This document shows, piece by piece, positions 27,588-36,005 of a DNA stretch of 64,000 bases; within the stretch, counting starts at the first letter, position 1, and the number at the start of each line of letters is the position of its first letter. The translations under genes and the position numbers were made by a program. The notes beneath the pieces were generated by a model. The model made no database searches. It was not told where the DNA came from and was given only the letters and a program-made list of their open reading frames with translations. This DNA is from Acidobacteriota bacterium (GTDB taxonomy: Bacteria; Acidobacteriota; Blastocatellia; Pyrinomonadales; Pyrinomonadaceae), in contig JAFDVJ010000078.1 of assembly GCA_018269075.1 (NCBI GenBank), positions 9,046 through 73,045 on the forward strand, in the 5' to 3' direction.

Positions 27588-27821
27588 ATGGCATTACCGA
27601 ATAACGACGAAATCAAGGGGAAATGGGAACAGGTCAAGGGCGCGGTCAAGGACAAGGTCGGCGAGATCACCGACGACCGTGATCTGGAGGCCGAGGGCGA
27701 AGTCCAGCGGGCCGAGGGCGAAACGCAGGAAACCTGGGGCAAATTCAAACGCGGCGTCGGCGAGACGATCGACGCCGCCGGCGAAGCGATCAGCAATGCC
27801 GGGCGGAAGCTGAACGATTGA
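27588..27821 (+). CDS. CsbD family stress-response protein
   Basis: A 77-residue hydrophilic protein. The CsbD core is clear: NNDEIKGKWEQVKGAVKDKVGEIT, followed by a second helix with EGEVQRAEGETQETWGKFKRG. ATG 27588 is chosen because AAGGGAG lies 7 nt upstream; the frame is open further upstream. CsbD proteins are abundant under sigma-B or osmotic/stationary-phase stress; their molecular role is not known. A terminator follows 24 bp downstream, so it is a single-gene unit. Confidence 0.92.
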   Translation: MALPNNDEIKGKWEQVKGAVKDKVGEITDDRDLEAEGEVQRAEGETQETWGKFKRGVGETIDAAGEAISNAGRKLND

Positions 27822-27844
27822 GTTTCCCCGAAAATGACCGTTTG

Positions 27845-27876
27845 AAAAGCCGTTCCCGCAGCGGCTTTTTGTTTTT
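27845..27876 (+). terminator. Rho-independent terminator after the CsbD gene
   Basis: An 8-bp stem AAAAGCCG/CGGCTTTT (27845-27852 with 27862-27869) is followed by TGTTTTT. The next gene starts immediately after the U-tract. Confidence 0.8.
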
Positions 27877-28323
27877 ATGATGAAGCTCGGAGAAAAATCG
27901 AGGGTCAAAATCGAGACGTTTTTCAGGGAGCATTTTTCCGACGCGGGGTTCGTGCTGCCGGAGATTTATTTTCATTCGGGCCGATTTACCCGGATCGTGA
28001 CCTCGGCGCTGAAGATCGAGGGCATCACGGTCGGCAAACGGATTTTCATACTGCCGGCGAGCTTCTGGACGAGCGAAAAACAAAATCTGAGACTCGACGA
28101 AGGACTGGTCGTCCACGAGGTGACCCACGTCCTGCAGTACCGCCGCGACGGATTTTTCAGATTTTTCCGGTTTTATCTGACGAGTTATTTCGCCTATTTG
28201 CGCCGCCAGAAAAAATGGGACGCCTTTGCCCGAACCGAGGCCTATCTGCAGATTCCATACGAAGTTGAAGCGCGCGAAAACGCCTCCCGGTTCGTCGCCT
28301 GGAGCCGTTCACGAAAAAATTAA
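27877..28323 (+). CDS. DUF4157-like zincin domain protein
   Basis: A 148-residue protein. The central segment VVHEVTHVLQYRRDG contains HExxH in the setting (HEVTHVLQ) seen in DUF4157 peptidase-like domains. It is preceded by a beta-strand motif KRIFILPASFW and followed by an amphipathic aromatic helix (FFRFFRFYLTSYFAYLR) and a Glu-rich segment (YEVEAREN) that could supply the third zinc ligand. No signal peptide is present. DUF4157 domains occur in secreted effectors and in small intracellular proteins of unknown role; proteolysis has not been established for most. Start ATG 27877 or the adjacent 27880. Confidence 0.75.
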   Translation: MMKLGEKSRVKIETFFREHFSDAGFVLPEIYFHSGRFTRIVTSALKIEGITVGKRIFILPASFWTSEKQNLRLDEGLVVHEVTHVLQYRRDGFFRFFRFYLTSYFAYLRRQKKWDAFARTEAYLQIPYEVEARENASRFVAWSRSRKN

Positions 28324-28336
28324 ATTGGTTGAATTG

Positions 28337-28603
28337 CTATTTGCCGGCGGTCTGCCCGTCGGTCAGGGTGTCGAATCTGACCTCGCCGTTTTCGAGTTCG
28401 CGAAGCGCGATCCGGGTCGGTTTCGATTTGCGCGGGTCGAGTTCGACGCGCGGCGTCGCTCCGCGCTGGAGCTGTTTGCTTCGCTGGGCGGCGAGAATGA
28501 TCAGCCGATATTTCGAATCGATCGTCTGGTCCTGCCCGTTTTCGCTGGTTTCTTCGGTGTTTTCCGTGATTTCTTCGGTTTCTTCAAACATTGGTTCGGT
28601 CAT
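28337..28603 (-). CDS. rpoZ: DNA-directed RNA polymerase omega subunit
   Basis: An 88-residue omega subunit. The start is ATG 28601-28603 (MTEPMFEE) with GGAG upstream; the open frame extends to 28654 but lacks family sequence. An N-terminal acidic Glu/Thr extension (about 25 residues) precedes the core SKYRLIILAAQRSKQLQRGATPRVE and the later KPTRIALRELENGEV. Omega assists assembly of beta-prime and supports ppGpp binding. It is the last gene of the conserved yicC-gmk-rpoZ order, 22 bp after gmk. Confidence 0.93.
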   Translation of the reverse strand: MTEPMFEETEEITENTEETSENGQDQTIDSKYRLIILAAQRSKQLQRGATPRVELDPRKSKPTRIALRELENGEVRFDTLTDGQTAGK

Positions 28604-28625
28604 AATTTCTTTAATCTCCAAGGGT

Positions 28626-29246
28626 TTATAATTTGGAAATATCGAAACTATCAAGGATAACCCGAATCGCTTCGGTTTGTCTATCCCGTTTTAGTCTTTC
28701 GGCTAAAATGATCGTCCGCAGCTCGTCGGTCGCCTTCGTCCGGTCGTCGTTGATGACGGCGTATTGAAACCGGTCGAAAAGCGCGACCTCGCCGAAACTG
28801 TTTTTGAGGCGGAGCGAAAGATTCTCCGCGGTCTCGGTCGCGCGGGTTGTCAGACGTTCGCGCAGGACTTCGAACGACGGCGGCAGGATGAAGATGCTGA
28901 CCGCTTCGGGCGCCGCCCGCATAACGTTGAGCGCGCCCTGGACGTCGATCTCGAGAATGACGTCGCGGCCATCGTTGATTTCGCGCTCGACCTGCGACCG
29001 CGAAGTCCCGTAGTAGTTCCCGTGGACCGAAGCGTATTCGAGAAATTCGCCCGTTTCGATCAGGCTTTCGAAAACCCCGGCCGTCACGAAAAAATAATCG
29101 CGGCCGTCGGCCTCGCCCTCGCGCATCGGCCGGGTCGTGTAGGAAACGGAATAACCGATGCCTGCCGTCGAACTGAGGACTTCCTTGATCAAAGTGCCTT
29201 TGCCGCCGCCCGACGGCGAACTGATGATGATCAGATTTCCTTTCAT
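28626..29246 (-). CDS. gmk: Guanylate kinase
   Basis: A 206-residue GMP kinase. The P-loop IISSPSGGGKGTLIKEV is followed by the GMP-binding segment SVSYTTRPMREGEADGRDYFF, EFLEYASVHGNYYGTSRS, VILEIDVQGA, and the lid region with RLTTRATE. It phosphorylates GMP to GDP with ATP. It lies 49 bp after the YicC gene and 22 bp before rpoZ. Its 5' leader is made almost entirely of A/T-rich heptamers running up to the start codon, with no recognisable ribosome-binding site, so initiation may rely on coupling or an unstructured leader. Confidence 0.95.
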   Translation of the reverse strand: MKGNLIIISSPSGGGKGTLIKEVLSSTAGIGYSVSYTTRPMREGEADGRDYFFVTAGVFESLIETGEFLEYASVHGNYYGTSRSQVEREINDGRDVILEIDVQGALNVMRAAPEAVSIFILPPSFEVLRERLTTRATETAENLSLRLKNSFGEVALFDRFQYAVINDDRTKATDELRTIILAERLKRDRQTEAIRVILDSFDISKL

Positions 29247-29280
29247 TTTGATTTTTGATTTTCGACTTTCGATCTTTGAT
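29247..29280 (-). repeat. Degenerate heptamer array between yicC and gmk
   Basis: Reading in the direction of transcription, the 49-bp spacer can be parsed into 7-bp units GATCGAA, AGTCGAA, AATCAAA, AATCAAA that abut the gmk ATG. It is the same period as the other arrays in the window but a different sequence. Confidence 0.6.
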
Positions 29281-29295
29281 TCGAAAGTTTGGCGG

Positions 29296-30174
29296 TTATT
29301 CGACGTTCTGCACCTGCTCGCGGATTTTTTCGATCTCGGATTTGATCGCGAGCGCGTTTTCCTTGATCACCAGATTGCCGGTTTTCGACGCGATCGTGTT
29401 GGCTTCGCGGTTCAGCTCCTGCGTCAGAAAATCGAGCCGTTTGCCGACGTCCTTTTCGTCGGTCATAATCTGGCGAAACTGTTCGATGTGGCTCTTGAGC
29501 CGCTGGATTTCTTCGGCGATGTCGCTTTTATCGGCGAGATAGGCGACTTCCTGCGCGAGCCGGCCCTGGTCGAGCTCGATCTGGATGTCGGATTTATTCA
29601 AAAATTCGCCGATCCTTTTCGCGAGCCGCTGCCGGTATTCGTCGGCGACGGTGGCGGCTTCGGCCTCGATCGGCGGGAGCCGGTTTTCGATCTCGCTGAG
29701 CCTGAAATTGAGCTCGTTGCGGAGCATTTCGCCCTCGTTCTCGCGCATTTTTTCGAGATCGTCGAGCGCGAAATTGACGGCCTTTTCGACGCCGACGATG
29801 AAATCCTCGCCGAGTTCGTCCTTTTTCGGCAGCAGGACGTTGGGCAGCCGGGCGATCACGTTCAGGTCGGGCTCGCCGGTCAGCTCGAACTCGTCCCGCA
29901 TCTTTTTCATCGCCGAAAGATAGCCCGCGATCATCGGGCGGTTGAGCTCGTAGTTGATTTCGGTCGTTCGCTCGTAGCTCAGATTGACGTCGACGCGGCC
30001 GCGCGAGAGACGGTTGCCGATCTGCCGTTTGACGGTCGATTCGAGCTGCTGGAGCTCGCTCGAAAGCCGCAGGCTGATGTCGAGAAAACGATTGTTGACG
30101 GTTTTTAGTTCGACGGTCACGGCGAAGGTCTCGCTCGCCTCAAAGCCGCGGCCGAATCCGGTCATTGACTTCAT
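29296..30174 (-). CDS. YicC/YloC family endoribonuclease
   Basis: A 292-residue YicC-like protein. It begins with the diagnostic MKSMTGFGRG and continues with VELKTVNNRFLDISLRLSSEL, RGRVDVNLSYE and a long coiled-coil middle. It ends KRLDFLTQELNREANTIASKTGN, followed by a C-terminal KSEIEKIREQVQNVE. YicC proteins are now regarded as metal-dependent endoribonucleases; E. coli YicC helps degrade a small RNA. It leads the yicC-gmk-rpoZ cluster, a widely conserved gene order. The start is the family-conserved Met. Confidence 0.94.
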   Translation of the reverse strand: MKSMTGFGRGFEASETFAVTVELKTVNNRFLDISLRLSSELQQLESTVKRQIGNRLSRGRVDVNLSYERTTEINYELNRPMIAGYLSAMKKMRDEFELTGEPDLNVIARLPNVLLPKKDELGEDFIVGVEKAVNFALDDLEKMRENEGEMLRNELNFRLSEIENRLPPIEAEAATVADEYRQRLAKRIGEFLNKSDIQIELDQGRLAQEVAYLADKSDIAEEIQRLKSHIEQFRQIMTDEKDVGKRLDFLTQELNREANTIASKTGNLVIKENALAIKSEIEKIREQVQNVE

Positions 30175-30208
30175 AAGTTCTTCAATTAAACCACAAAATA
30201 AAAAAAAA

Positions 30209-32008
30209 TCACGAAACGGCCCGCGTCGCCTCCTCGGCGAACTGCAGCTCGTAGAGCCGTTTATAGGTTCCCCCCTGTTCGATCAGCTGGTCGTGCGTGC
30301 CGGTCTGGATGATCCGCCCCTTTTCCATCACGACGATCCGGTCGGCCCGGCGGATCGTCGACAACCGGTGCGCGATGACGATAGAGGTCTTGTCGCGCAT
30401 CAGGTTGGCGAGCGCCTTCTGGACCAGCCGTTCGCTCTCCGTGTCGAGCGCCGAGGTCGCCTCGTCGAGAATCAAAACCGGCGCGTTGACGATGACCGCG
30501 CGGGCTATCGCGATCCGCTGGCGCTGGCCGCCCGACAGGAAGAGGCCGCGTTCGCCGACGATCGTCTCGTAACCGTTCGGCATCTCGCGGATGAAATCGT
30601 CGGCGAACGCGATCCGCGCGGCCTCGGTGATCTCGGCATCGGTCGCCGTCGGCTTGCCGTAGGAAATATTGTAGCGGATCGTGTCGTTGAAGAGGACGGT
30701 TTCCTGCGTGACGAGCGCGATCTGCTTTTTGAGGCTCAGCAGATCGGCGTCGCGAAGATCCGTCCCGTCCCAGAAAATCGCACCGGTCGCCGGGTCGTAA
30801 AGCCGCTGGATCAGCTTGATGAGACTCGATTTGCCGCCCCCGCTTTCGCCGACGAGCGCGATCATCGACCCTTTCGGGATTTCGAGGTTGACGTCGCGGA
30901 TGATGATCTTGTCGTCGGTCTGGTAGTTGAACGAGACATTTTTGAGCTCGATCCGGTCGGCGAGCGGTTCGAGTTTGACCGCGTTTTCCTTTTCGGGCAG
31001 GATCTCGTTTTCGTCGAGGATGTTCCAGACATCGCGGGCGGCGGCGAAGGCTTTGGTCAGCTCGTTGTGCTGGCGCGAGATCTTGCGCATCGGGTCGTAG
31101 CTGCGGAACAGGAAAAAGAGAAACGTGAAAAACTGCTCGGCGTTCATCGCGTGCTGGTTGATCTCGCGAAGCCCGAAATAGAAAAAGACGATGACCGCGA
31201 TGATCCCGATCAGCTCGATCGTCGGCGGCGACGTCGCGGCGATCTTGCCCGACCGCAGGTTGGCCCGCGCGATCAGCTGAGCGACCTTGAGAAACCGCGA
31301 TTTTTCGCGCTCCTCGGCCGTGTAGGCCTTGACGATCGTCTGGTTGGCGAGCGTTTCCTGCGCCGTGTCGGTCAGCTGTTTGTTGCCTTCGAACGAGACT
31401 TCGGCGAGCTTTCTGAGCGATTTGCTGAATTTCGAGGTGAGGCCGCCGATGACCGGCGCGATGATCAGCGCGCCGAGCGTCAGCTTCGGGTTGTAGTAAA
31501 ACGCCGCGCCGAGAAAAGCGAACAGCATAAACGCCTCGCGCAGCACATCGCGCAGGTTCGACGAGACCGACAGCTCGATCGCCGCGCAGCTGTTGACGAG
31601 CCGCGAGACCAGAAAATTTGTCCGGTGGCGTTCGAAAAACGGCGTCGACTGTTTGAGCAGATGCTCGTAGAGCTCCTGCCGCAGATCGAGCACCGCCGAC
31701 TGGCCGATCTTCGCCATCAGATACGAAGAAAAATATTCGGCGACGCCCTTTGCGACCGTGAAACCGATCAGCAGCACCGAGATCATCACCCACGCCCGAA
31801 ACCAGTCGTTGCGCGGGATCAGGCTGTGCAGATCGAAGAGCGTTTTCGACTCCTGCCCCGGACTGCCCATAAACTGGTCGAAGATCGGTACGAGCAGCGC
31901 GCCGGTCGCGGTTTCGAAGATCGCTCCGAGAAACATCGCGACGCCGGCGATGACGAAAATCAGCCAGTAGGGTCGGAGATAATTTAAGAGTCTTTTCAGG
32001 TCTTTCAT
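30209..32008 (-). CDS. ABC exporter, fused permease and ATPase (MsbA/lipid-multidrug type)
   Basis: A 599-residue half-transporter. Six membrane helices occupy about residues 15-310, including WLIFVIAGVAMFLGAIFE and WFRAWVMISVLLIGFTVAKG. The ATPase has Walker A VGESGGGKSSL, Q-loop region, signature [13 protein letters not shown], Walker B VLILDEATSALD and H-loop IAHRLST. It dimerises to flip lipid A core, lipids or drugs across the inner membrane. No lpxK follows, so the MsbA role is unproven. It is an isolated gene 34 bp downstream from the start side of yicC. Confidence 0.93.
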   Translation of the reverse strand: MKDLKRLLNYLRPYWLIFVIAGVAMFLGAIFETATGALLVPIFDQFMGSPGQESKTLFDLHSLIPRNDWFRAWVMISVLLIGFTVAKGVAEYFSSYLMAKIGQSAVLDLRQELYEHLLKQSTPFFERHRTNFLVSRLVNSCAAIELSVSSNLRDVLREAFMLFAFLGAAFYYNPKLTLGALIIAPVIGGLTSKFSKSLRKLAEVSFEGNKQLTDTAQETLANQTIVKAYTAEEREKSRFLKVAQLIARANLRSGKIAATSPPTIELIGIIAVIVFFYFGLREINQHAMNAEQFFTFLFFLFRSYDPMRKISRQHNELTKAFAAARDVWNILDENEILPEKENAVKLEPLADRIELKNVSFNYQTDDKIIIRDVNLEIPKGSMIALVGESGGGKSSLIKLIQRLYDPATGAIFWDGTDLRDADLLSLKKQIALVTQETVLFNDTIRYNISYGKPTATDAEITEAARIAFADDFIREMPNGYETIVGERGLFLSGGQRQRIAIARAVIVNAPVLILDEATSALDTESERLVQKALANLMRDKTSIVIAHRLSTIRRADRIVVMEKGRIIQTGTHDQLIEQGGTYKRLYELQFAEEATRAVS

Positions 32009-32160
32009 CCGGTAGCAAAAATTTGACTATACTATGCCGGTTGAAGATTTTAAATGCGGCCGGCGGGTTTCTTTCGGCCGTCTGGCCCGAAAGTTGAAAT
32101 TTGCAACGCTTAAATAATTTATGGCATCTTTCATAAAGCATCGCTTTATCGGGAGAAAAT

Positions 32161-33711
32161 ATGCAGCAATCAAAATTTATCAGTATCTTGGCGATTTTTT
32201 TATTAATTTTTGCAGCCGCCGGCGTTTCGGTCGGGCAGGTCGACGTCGCGCGGCAGACGACCGCGATCACCTACCCGCTCGACGAGCTCGTCATCACGCA
32301 GTTTCGCGGGACGACGCGGTTTCCGCGGATGAAGGGCGAGGGCCGGATCAAACGGACGAACAAGAACGGCACCGAGATCGAGGTCACGGTCTCGAAGATG
32401 CCGCGCCCGTTCGAGCTCGGCGCCGGCTATGCGACCTACGTTTTATGGGCGATTTCGCCCGACGGGCAGGTCGATAATCTCGGCGAGATCAAGCGCCGCG
32501 GCTTTTTCGAGTTCGATTCGAAGATCTCGGTCACGACCCCGCTCCAGACCTTTGCGCTGATCGTCACCGCCGAACCGCATTTTCTCGTCCGCCGGCCGTC
32601 GCAGGCGATTATGCTCGAAAATCTGAGCCCCTATTCGCCGACCGGCAAAACGATCGCGACCACACGGGCGATCCAGTATTTCGGCAACACTTCGGATTAT
32701 TTCCGCGACGCCCGGACGCCGGAAATCGCCGAGGCCGATTACCAGAAGACGCCGTCGACGATCCTCCAGGCGAAACAGGCCGTCGCGCTCGCGAGGTTCG
32801 CCGGCGCCCAGCGCGACGCGCCGGACGAGCTGCAGGAAGCCGAAAGACTTCTGAAGGACGCCGAGGATTCGTGGCGGGCGAGCCGCGAGTCCGAACAGAT
32901 CGACATCACCGCGCGGCAGTCGATCTCGGCCGCCGTCAAGGCCGAACAGACCGCGATGGTCCGCAAGGAAGCCCGCGAAAAGCGCAACGAAAAAACCAGG
33001 CAGGACGCCGAAATCCGGCAGAGCGAGGAGAAATATCAGGACGCGCTTAATCAGGTTGAAGAACTCAAAGCCGAGCTCGCCCGCGAAACCCGCAACCGCG
33101 AGCTGGCCGAACGCGACGCGCTCAATTATTCGAACCAGATCAAGGACCTCCGGGACGAGCTCGGCAAACTGCGCGAGGAGATGGGCCGGATGAAGGTCGA
33201 ATCCGCCAACGATAAGCAGAAGATCGAGCAGTATGAAAAGGAAAAACAGGATCAGCTCCAGAAGCAGGAAAACGACAACCGGCTCGCCCAGTTTCAGGCC
33301 AATCAGGGGCTTCTGCTCCAATCTCTCAAACAGTTCGGAACGGTTCGCCAGACCGAGCGCGGCATCGTGCTGACGCTGCCCGAAAACCTCTGGACCAGTA
33401 TTCGGGTGAGCAGTTTTTCGGCGACCGGCCAGCCGAAGATCGCCTCGCTCGCGAGCCTGCTTGCCGGCAATCCGGATTATAAAATCTCGATCGAATCGCA
33501 CACCGACAACAAGGGCACGCCCGAGGAGCTGCAGACGCTGACCCAGGAGCGGGCGCAGGCGATCGCCGACCGGCTCGTCAGTCTGGGCGCGAACCAGGAA
33601 CGGGTCGAGGCCCGCGGAATGGGCGCGACGCTGCCGGTCGCCGCGAACACGACCAACGCCAACCGCGCGAAAAACCGCCGGGTCGACATCGTGCTGACGC
33701 CGATGCTTTAA
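32161..33711 (+). CDS. OmpA family outer-membrane/peptidoglycan-binding protein with coiled coil
   Basis: A 516-residue protein. A signal peptide (FISILAIFLLIFAAAGVSVG) is followed by a beta-rich N-terminal domain (about 30-195). A long charged coiled coil follows (about 215-385; Gln/Glu/Arg/Lys-rich, RESEQIDITARQS onwards). The C-terminal OmpA-like domain (about 400-516) has YKISIESHTDNKGTPEELQ, LTQERAQAIADRL and NRAKNRRVDIVL, the peptidoglycan-binding core with the conserved Asp and Arg. It probably spans from the envelope surface to the cell wall. A GGGAGAA lies just before the ATG. Confidence 0.92.
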   Translation: MQQSKFISILAIFLLIFAAAGVSVGQVDVARQTTAITYPLDELVITQFRGTTRFPRMKGEGRIKRTNKNGTEIEVTVSKMPRPFELGAGYATYVLWAISPDGQVDNLGEIKRRGFFEFDSKISVTTPLQTFALIVTAEPHFLVRRPSQAIMLENLSPYSPTGKTIATTRAIQYFGNTSDYFRDARTPEIAEADYQKTPSTILQAKQAVALARFAGAQRDAPDELQEAERLLKDAEDSWRASRESEQIDITARQSISAAVKAEQTAMVRKEAREKRNEKTRQDAEIRQSEEKYQDALNQVEELKAELARETRNRELAERDALNYSNQIKDLRDELGKLREEMGRMKVESANDKQKIEQYEKEKQDQLQKQENDNRLAQFQANQGLLLQSLKQFGTVRQTERGIVLTLPENLWTSIRVSSFSATGQPKIASLASLLAGNPDYKISIESHTDNKGTPEELQTLTQERAQAIADRLVSLGANQERVEARGMGATLPVAANTTNANRAKNRRVDIVLTPML

Positions 33712-33721
33712 ATCGATCGCG

Positions 33722-33749
33722 CCGGGCCGGACCTTTGCGGCCGGCCCGG
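33722..33749. terminator. Hairpin between convergent genes
   Basis: A 9-bp GC stem (33722-33730 with 33741-33749) and 10-nt loop lie between the OmpA gene and the convergent ABC ATPase gene. No strong U-tract follows, so termination activity is uncertain. Confidence 0.5.
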
Positions 33750-33762
33750 AATTATCAATCTT

Positions 33763-34737
33763 TTAATCCTTAAAAACGAGAATCCGGTCGGGCGGCAGGC
33801 CGACCATACATTCTGAGCCGACGTCGATGCCGACGAGTCTGAGGACGAGCGCTTCGAGCCGGAGGCCGCCCGCGTCGAGGACGACGAGCGTCGTCGCGCC
33901 CTGAAAACGGACATCGGTGATCGTCGCCTTGAGCAGGTTGTCCTCGGGAAACGAAGCGCCGAACGAGATCGAGATATGTTCGGGCCGGATCGTCAGGATA
34001 TTGTTCTGATTGATCGGGGCAAACCGCGATTTGTCGGTCTGATCGGTAAACAAACGGTGTCCGCCGGCGATCGTTTGAAATTCGGGAATCGGCGTTTTGT
34101 TCGAGGTCAGCCGCCGCGCTTCGATCAGGTTATTGCGCCCGGTGATGTAGGCCGCTTTCGAATTGGCCGGGCGGAGGTAAATGTTTTCCGGCCGGTCGAT
34201 CTGCAAAACTTCGCCCTCGTGCAGAACGACGATCCGGTCGCAGAGCGTCATCGCCTCCTCGAAATCGTTGGTCGCGACGATCACGGTCAGATTTTTTTCG
34301 CGGACGGCGTCGCGCAGCTTTTTGTAATTTTCGTAACGCAGCAGCCGGTCCATATAGCAGAACGAGTCGTCGAGCAAGAGGACGGTTTCGGCGTTCCGGA
34401 GCGCCTCTTCGAGCGCGACCGCCTGACCCTCGCCGTCGGGGAGAACGGATTTCGACTCGGTTTTGAACAACCGTTTCCAGAACGATTCGTTGGTCAGCTT
34501 CGGAAAATGAAAGTCCCGTTCGGCGCAGGACAGCGTCGTCACTTCCGCTTCGTCGTGATGGATCGAGCCGCCGTTGCAGCTTTCCGCGCCGCTGATCAGC
34601 CGGATGAGCGTCGATTTTCCCGCGCCGGTGACGCCGAAAATGCCGAGAATCTCGCCGCCGAAGGCTTCAAAGGAAACATCCTTGAGAACCCAGTTCTGTT
34701 CGTACCGTTTGGAAATCTTCTCGATTTTCAGCGCCAT
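33763..34737 (-). CDS. ABC ATPase of the MOI/TOBE type with degenerate catalytic motifs
   Basis: A 324-residue protein with the layout of sugar/ion importer ATPases: nucleotide-binding domain (about 1-205) and a C-terminal TOBE/MOP domain (about 240-324). Walker A is intact (GVTGAGKST, 36-43). The helical subdomain is shortened. The signature is LPDGEGQAVAL (about 99-109) rather than LSGGQ. Walker B ends LLLDDS, with Asp instead of the catalytic Glu, and the H-loop reads VATNDFEEA, with Asn instead of His. It may bind but barely hydrolyse ATP. No permease gene is adjacent, so it could be a regulator rather than a pump subunit. Confidence 0.85.
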   Translation of the reverse strand: MALKIEKISKRYEQNWVLKDVSFEAFGGEILGIFGVTGAGKSTLIRLISGAESCNGGSIHHDEAEVTTLSCAERDFHFPKLTNESFWKRLFKTESKSVLPDGEGQAVALEEALRNAETVLLLDDSFCYMDRLLRYENYKKLRDAVREKNLTVIVATNDFEEAMTLCDRIVVLHEGEVLQIDRPENIYLRPANSKAAYITGRNNLIEARRLTSNKTPIPEFQTIAGGHRLFTDQTDKSRFAPINQNNILTIRPEHISISFGASFPEDNLLKATITDVRFQGATTLVVLDAGGLRLEALVLRLVGIDVGSECMVGLPPDRILVFKD

Positions 34738-34837
34738 AGCAAAATTTGTTTTTGGAACTTTTCAGTAGTATCTTCGTGCAAATTTAGAGTATTCTTTTAG
34801 CATCAAAAAAATCAAGCGATTTCGAAACTAAAAGTAT

Positions 34838-35110
34838 ATGGCTGAAAACAAAAAGACTTTGAAAAGAAAAGCGGTCGAGGCCGGCGGCTGGATGGCCGCC
34901 AAACGGGTCGCCCGCGCGGTTCCGTATCTCGGGACGGTGATGGCGATCGGGCTGGTCGGCTACGACATCAAGAAAAAGGGTTTAGTCAGGGGCGTCATCA
35001 ATTCCGGGCTCGACGCGATCCCGTTCGTCGGGACGGGAAAAAACATCATCGAGTTTTTTGCCGGCGATCTGCTGGCGGATAAAAAGACCGACGACCCGAA
35101 AAAGAAGTAG
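34838..35110 (+). CDS. Small hydrophobic protein of unknown function
   Basis: A 90-residue protein. A basic N-terminus (KKTLKRKAVEAGG) leads to two hydrophobic segments, YLGTVMAIGLVGYDI and SGLDAIPFVGTGKNIIEFF, joined by a Lys-rich loop, and the C-terminus is Lys/Asp-rich. The Ala-Gly-rich helices with PYLGT and PFVGTGK resemble glycine-rich membrane-inserting segments of pre-toxin or colicin-like proteins, but I do not assign a family. The next gene starts 6 bp after the stop and is probably co-transcribed. Its relation to the divergent ABC ATPase is unknown. Confidence 0.65.
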   Translation: MAENKKTLKRKAVEAGGWMAAKRVARAVPYLGTVMAIGLVGYDIKKKGLVRGVINSGLDAIPFVGTGKNIIEFFAGDLLADKKTDDPKKK

Positions 35111-35116
35111 AAGATT

Positions 35117-35872
35117 ATGAAAAGCTGGAAAGGGAAATTATACGTGTTGATCTCGCTGGTCCTCATCGCCGGCGGGATTTTGTCCTTGCCCGACGCGGCC
35201 GCCGCGCAGACGAAAAAGAAGACGGCGAAAAAGACGGCGAAACCAACGTCCGCGCCGCAGCCGGTGCCGACCCGGACGATGCCGGTGATCATTAGCCAGG
35301 CCGACCAGTATCAGAACCAGAACCAGCAGATCGTCACCGGAAACGAACAGCCCCAGATATCGACGCCCGTTCAGACCCAGCCGGAAACCTTCGACGAAAA
35401 GCTCGACAAGATCAACTCGCGGCTCAAGGAACTGAACGCGCGGATGAAGAATATCGAATCGACAAAACAGAACGAGTATGACGAGCGACAAAAACGGCTG
35501 CTGCTCAACCTCGACATTCTGACCCGCGCCGAACAGCGGGCCGAAACGCTCCGCCGGCAGATGTTCGACCTCGTCGAAAAGGAAAATTCGATCAAGACCA
35601 AGCTTCAGAACCTCGAAATGGACGCGCGCCCCGAGATGATCGACCGCCAGATCTCGACGGTCGGCAGTCTCCGGCCCGAGGAACTGCGCGATCTCCGTTC
35701 GAAGAGCCTCGATTCGGAAAAGAAAAACCTGCAGAACCTGCTTTCCGAAATTCAGGCGACGCGCGAAAGTCTCGAACTCAATGTCAGCAAAGCCGACCAG
35801 CTGGTCGATAAACTCCGGGCGGTTCTCGAAAAGGACATCGACGACGCCCTTTCGCCGAAGACCGATCAGTAG
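35117..35872 (+). CDS. Exported coiled-coil protein of unknown function
   Basis: A 251-residue protein with a signal peptide (VLISLVLIAGGILSLPDAAAA), a short Lys/Thr-rich segment, a Pro/Gln-rich linker and a long helical region (about 95-245). The helical region has heptad-like Glu/Leu/Lys/Arg patterns: KLDKINSRLKELNARMKNIES, later RQMFDLVEKENSIKTKLQNLE. It is likely to be a periplasmic rod or dimeric coiled coil. It directly follows the 90-residue protein (6 bp) and precedes the VIT-vWA gene in the same direction. No enzyme motif is seen. Confidence 0.75.
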   Translation: MKSWKGKLYVLISLVLIAGGILSLPDAAAAQTKKKTAKKTAKPTSAPQPVPTRTMPVIISQADQYQNQNQQIVTGNEQPQISTPVQTQPETFDEKLDKINSRLKELNARMKNIESTKQNEYDERQKRLLLNLDILTRAEQRAETLRRQMFDLVEKENSIKTKLQNLEMDARPEMIDRQISTVGSLRPEELRDLRSKSLDSEKKNLQNLLSEIQATRESLELNVSKADQLVDKLRAVLEKDIDDALSPKTDQ

Positions 35873-35905
35873 AAAAATATCGAAAAAACCGAATGAATTT
35901 TCCCC

Positions 35906-35945
35906 GAACGCTGCAAGTCGAACCGACGGGCAGCGTTCTTTAATT
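35906..35945 (+). terminator. Weak rho-independent terminator
   Basis: A 9-bp stem GAACGCTGC/GCAGCGTTC (35906-35914 with 35930-35938) with a 15-nt loop is followed by TTTAATT. It ends the two-gene unit before the VIT-vWA gene. Confidence 0.55.
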
Positions 35946-36005
35946 GTCAAACAAGCGTAAGCCGATTGAATTCCGCGCTTTAACTCTGGTTTTTTGGGAG
36001 AATTT

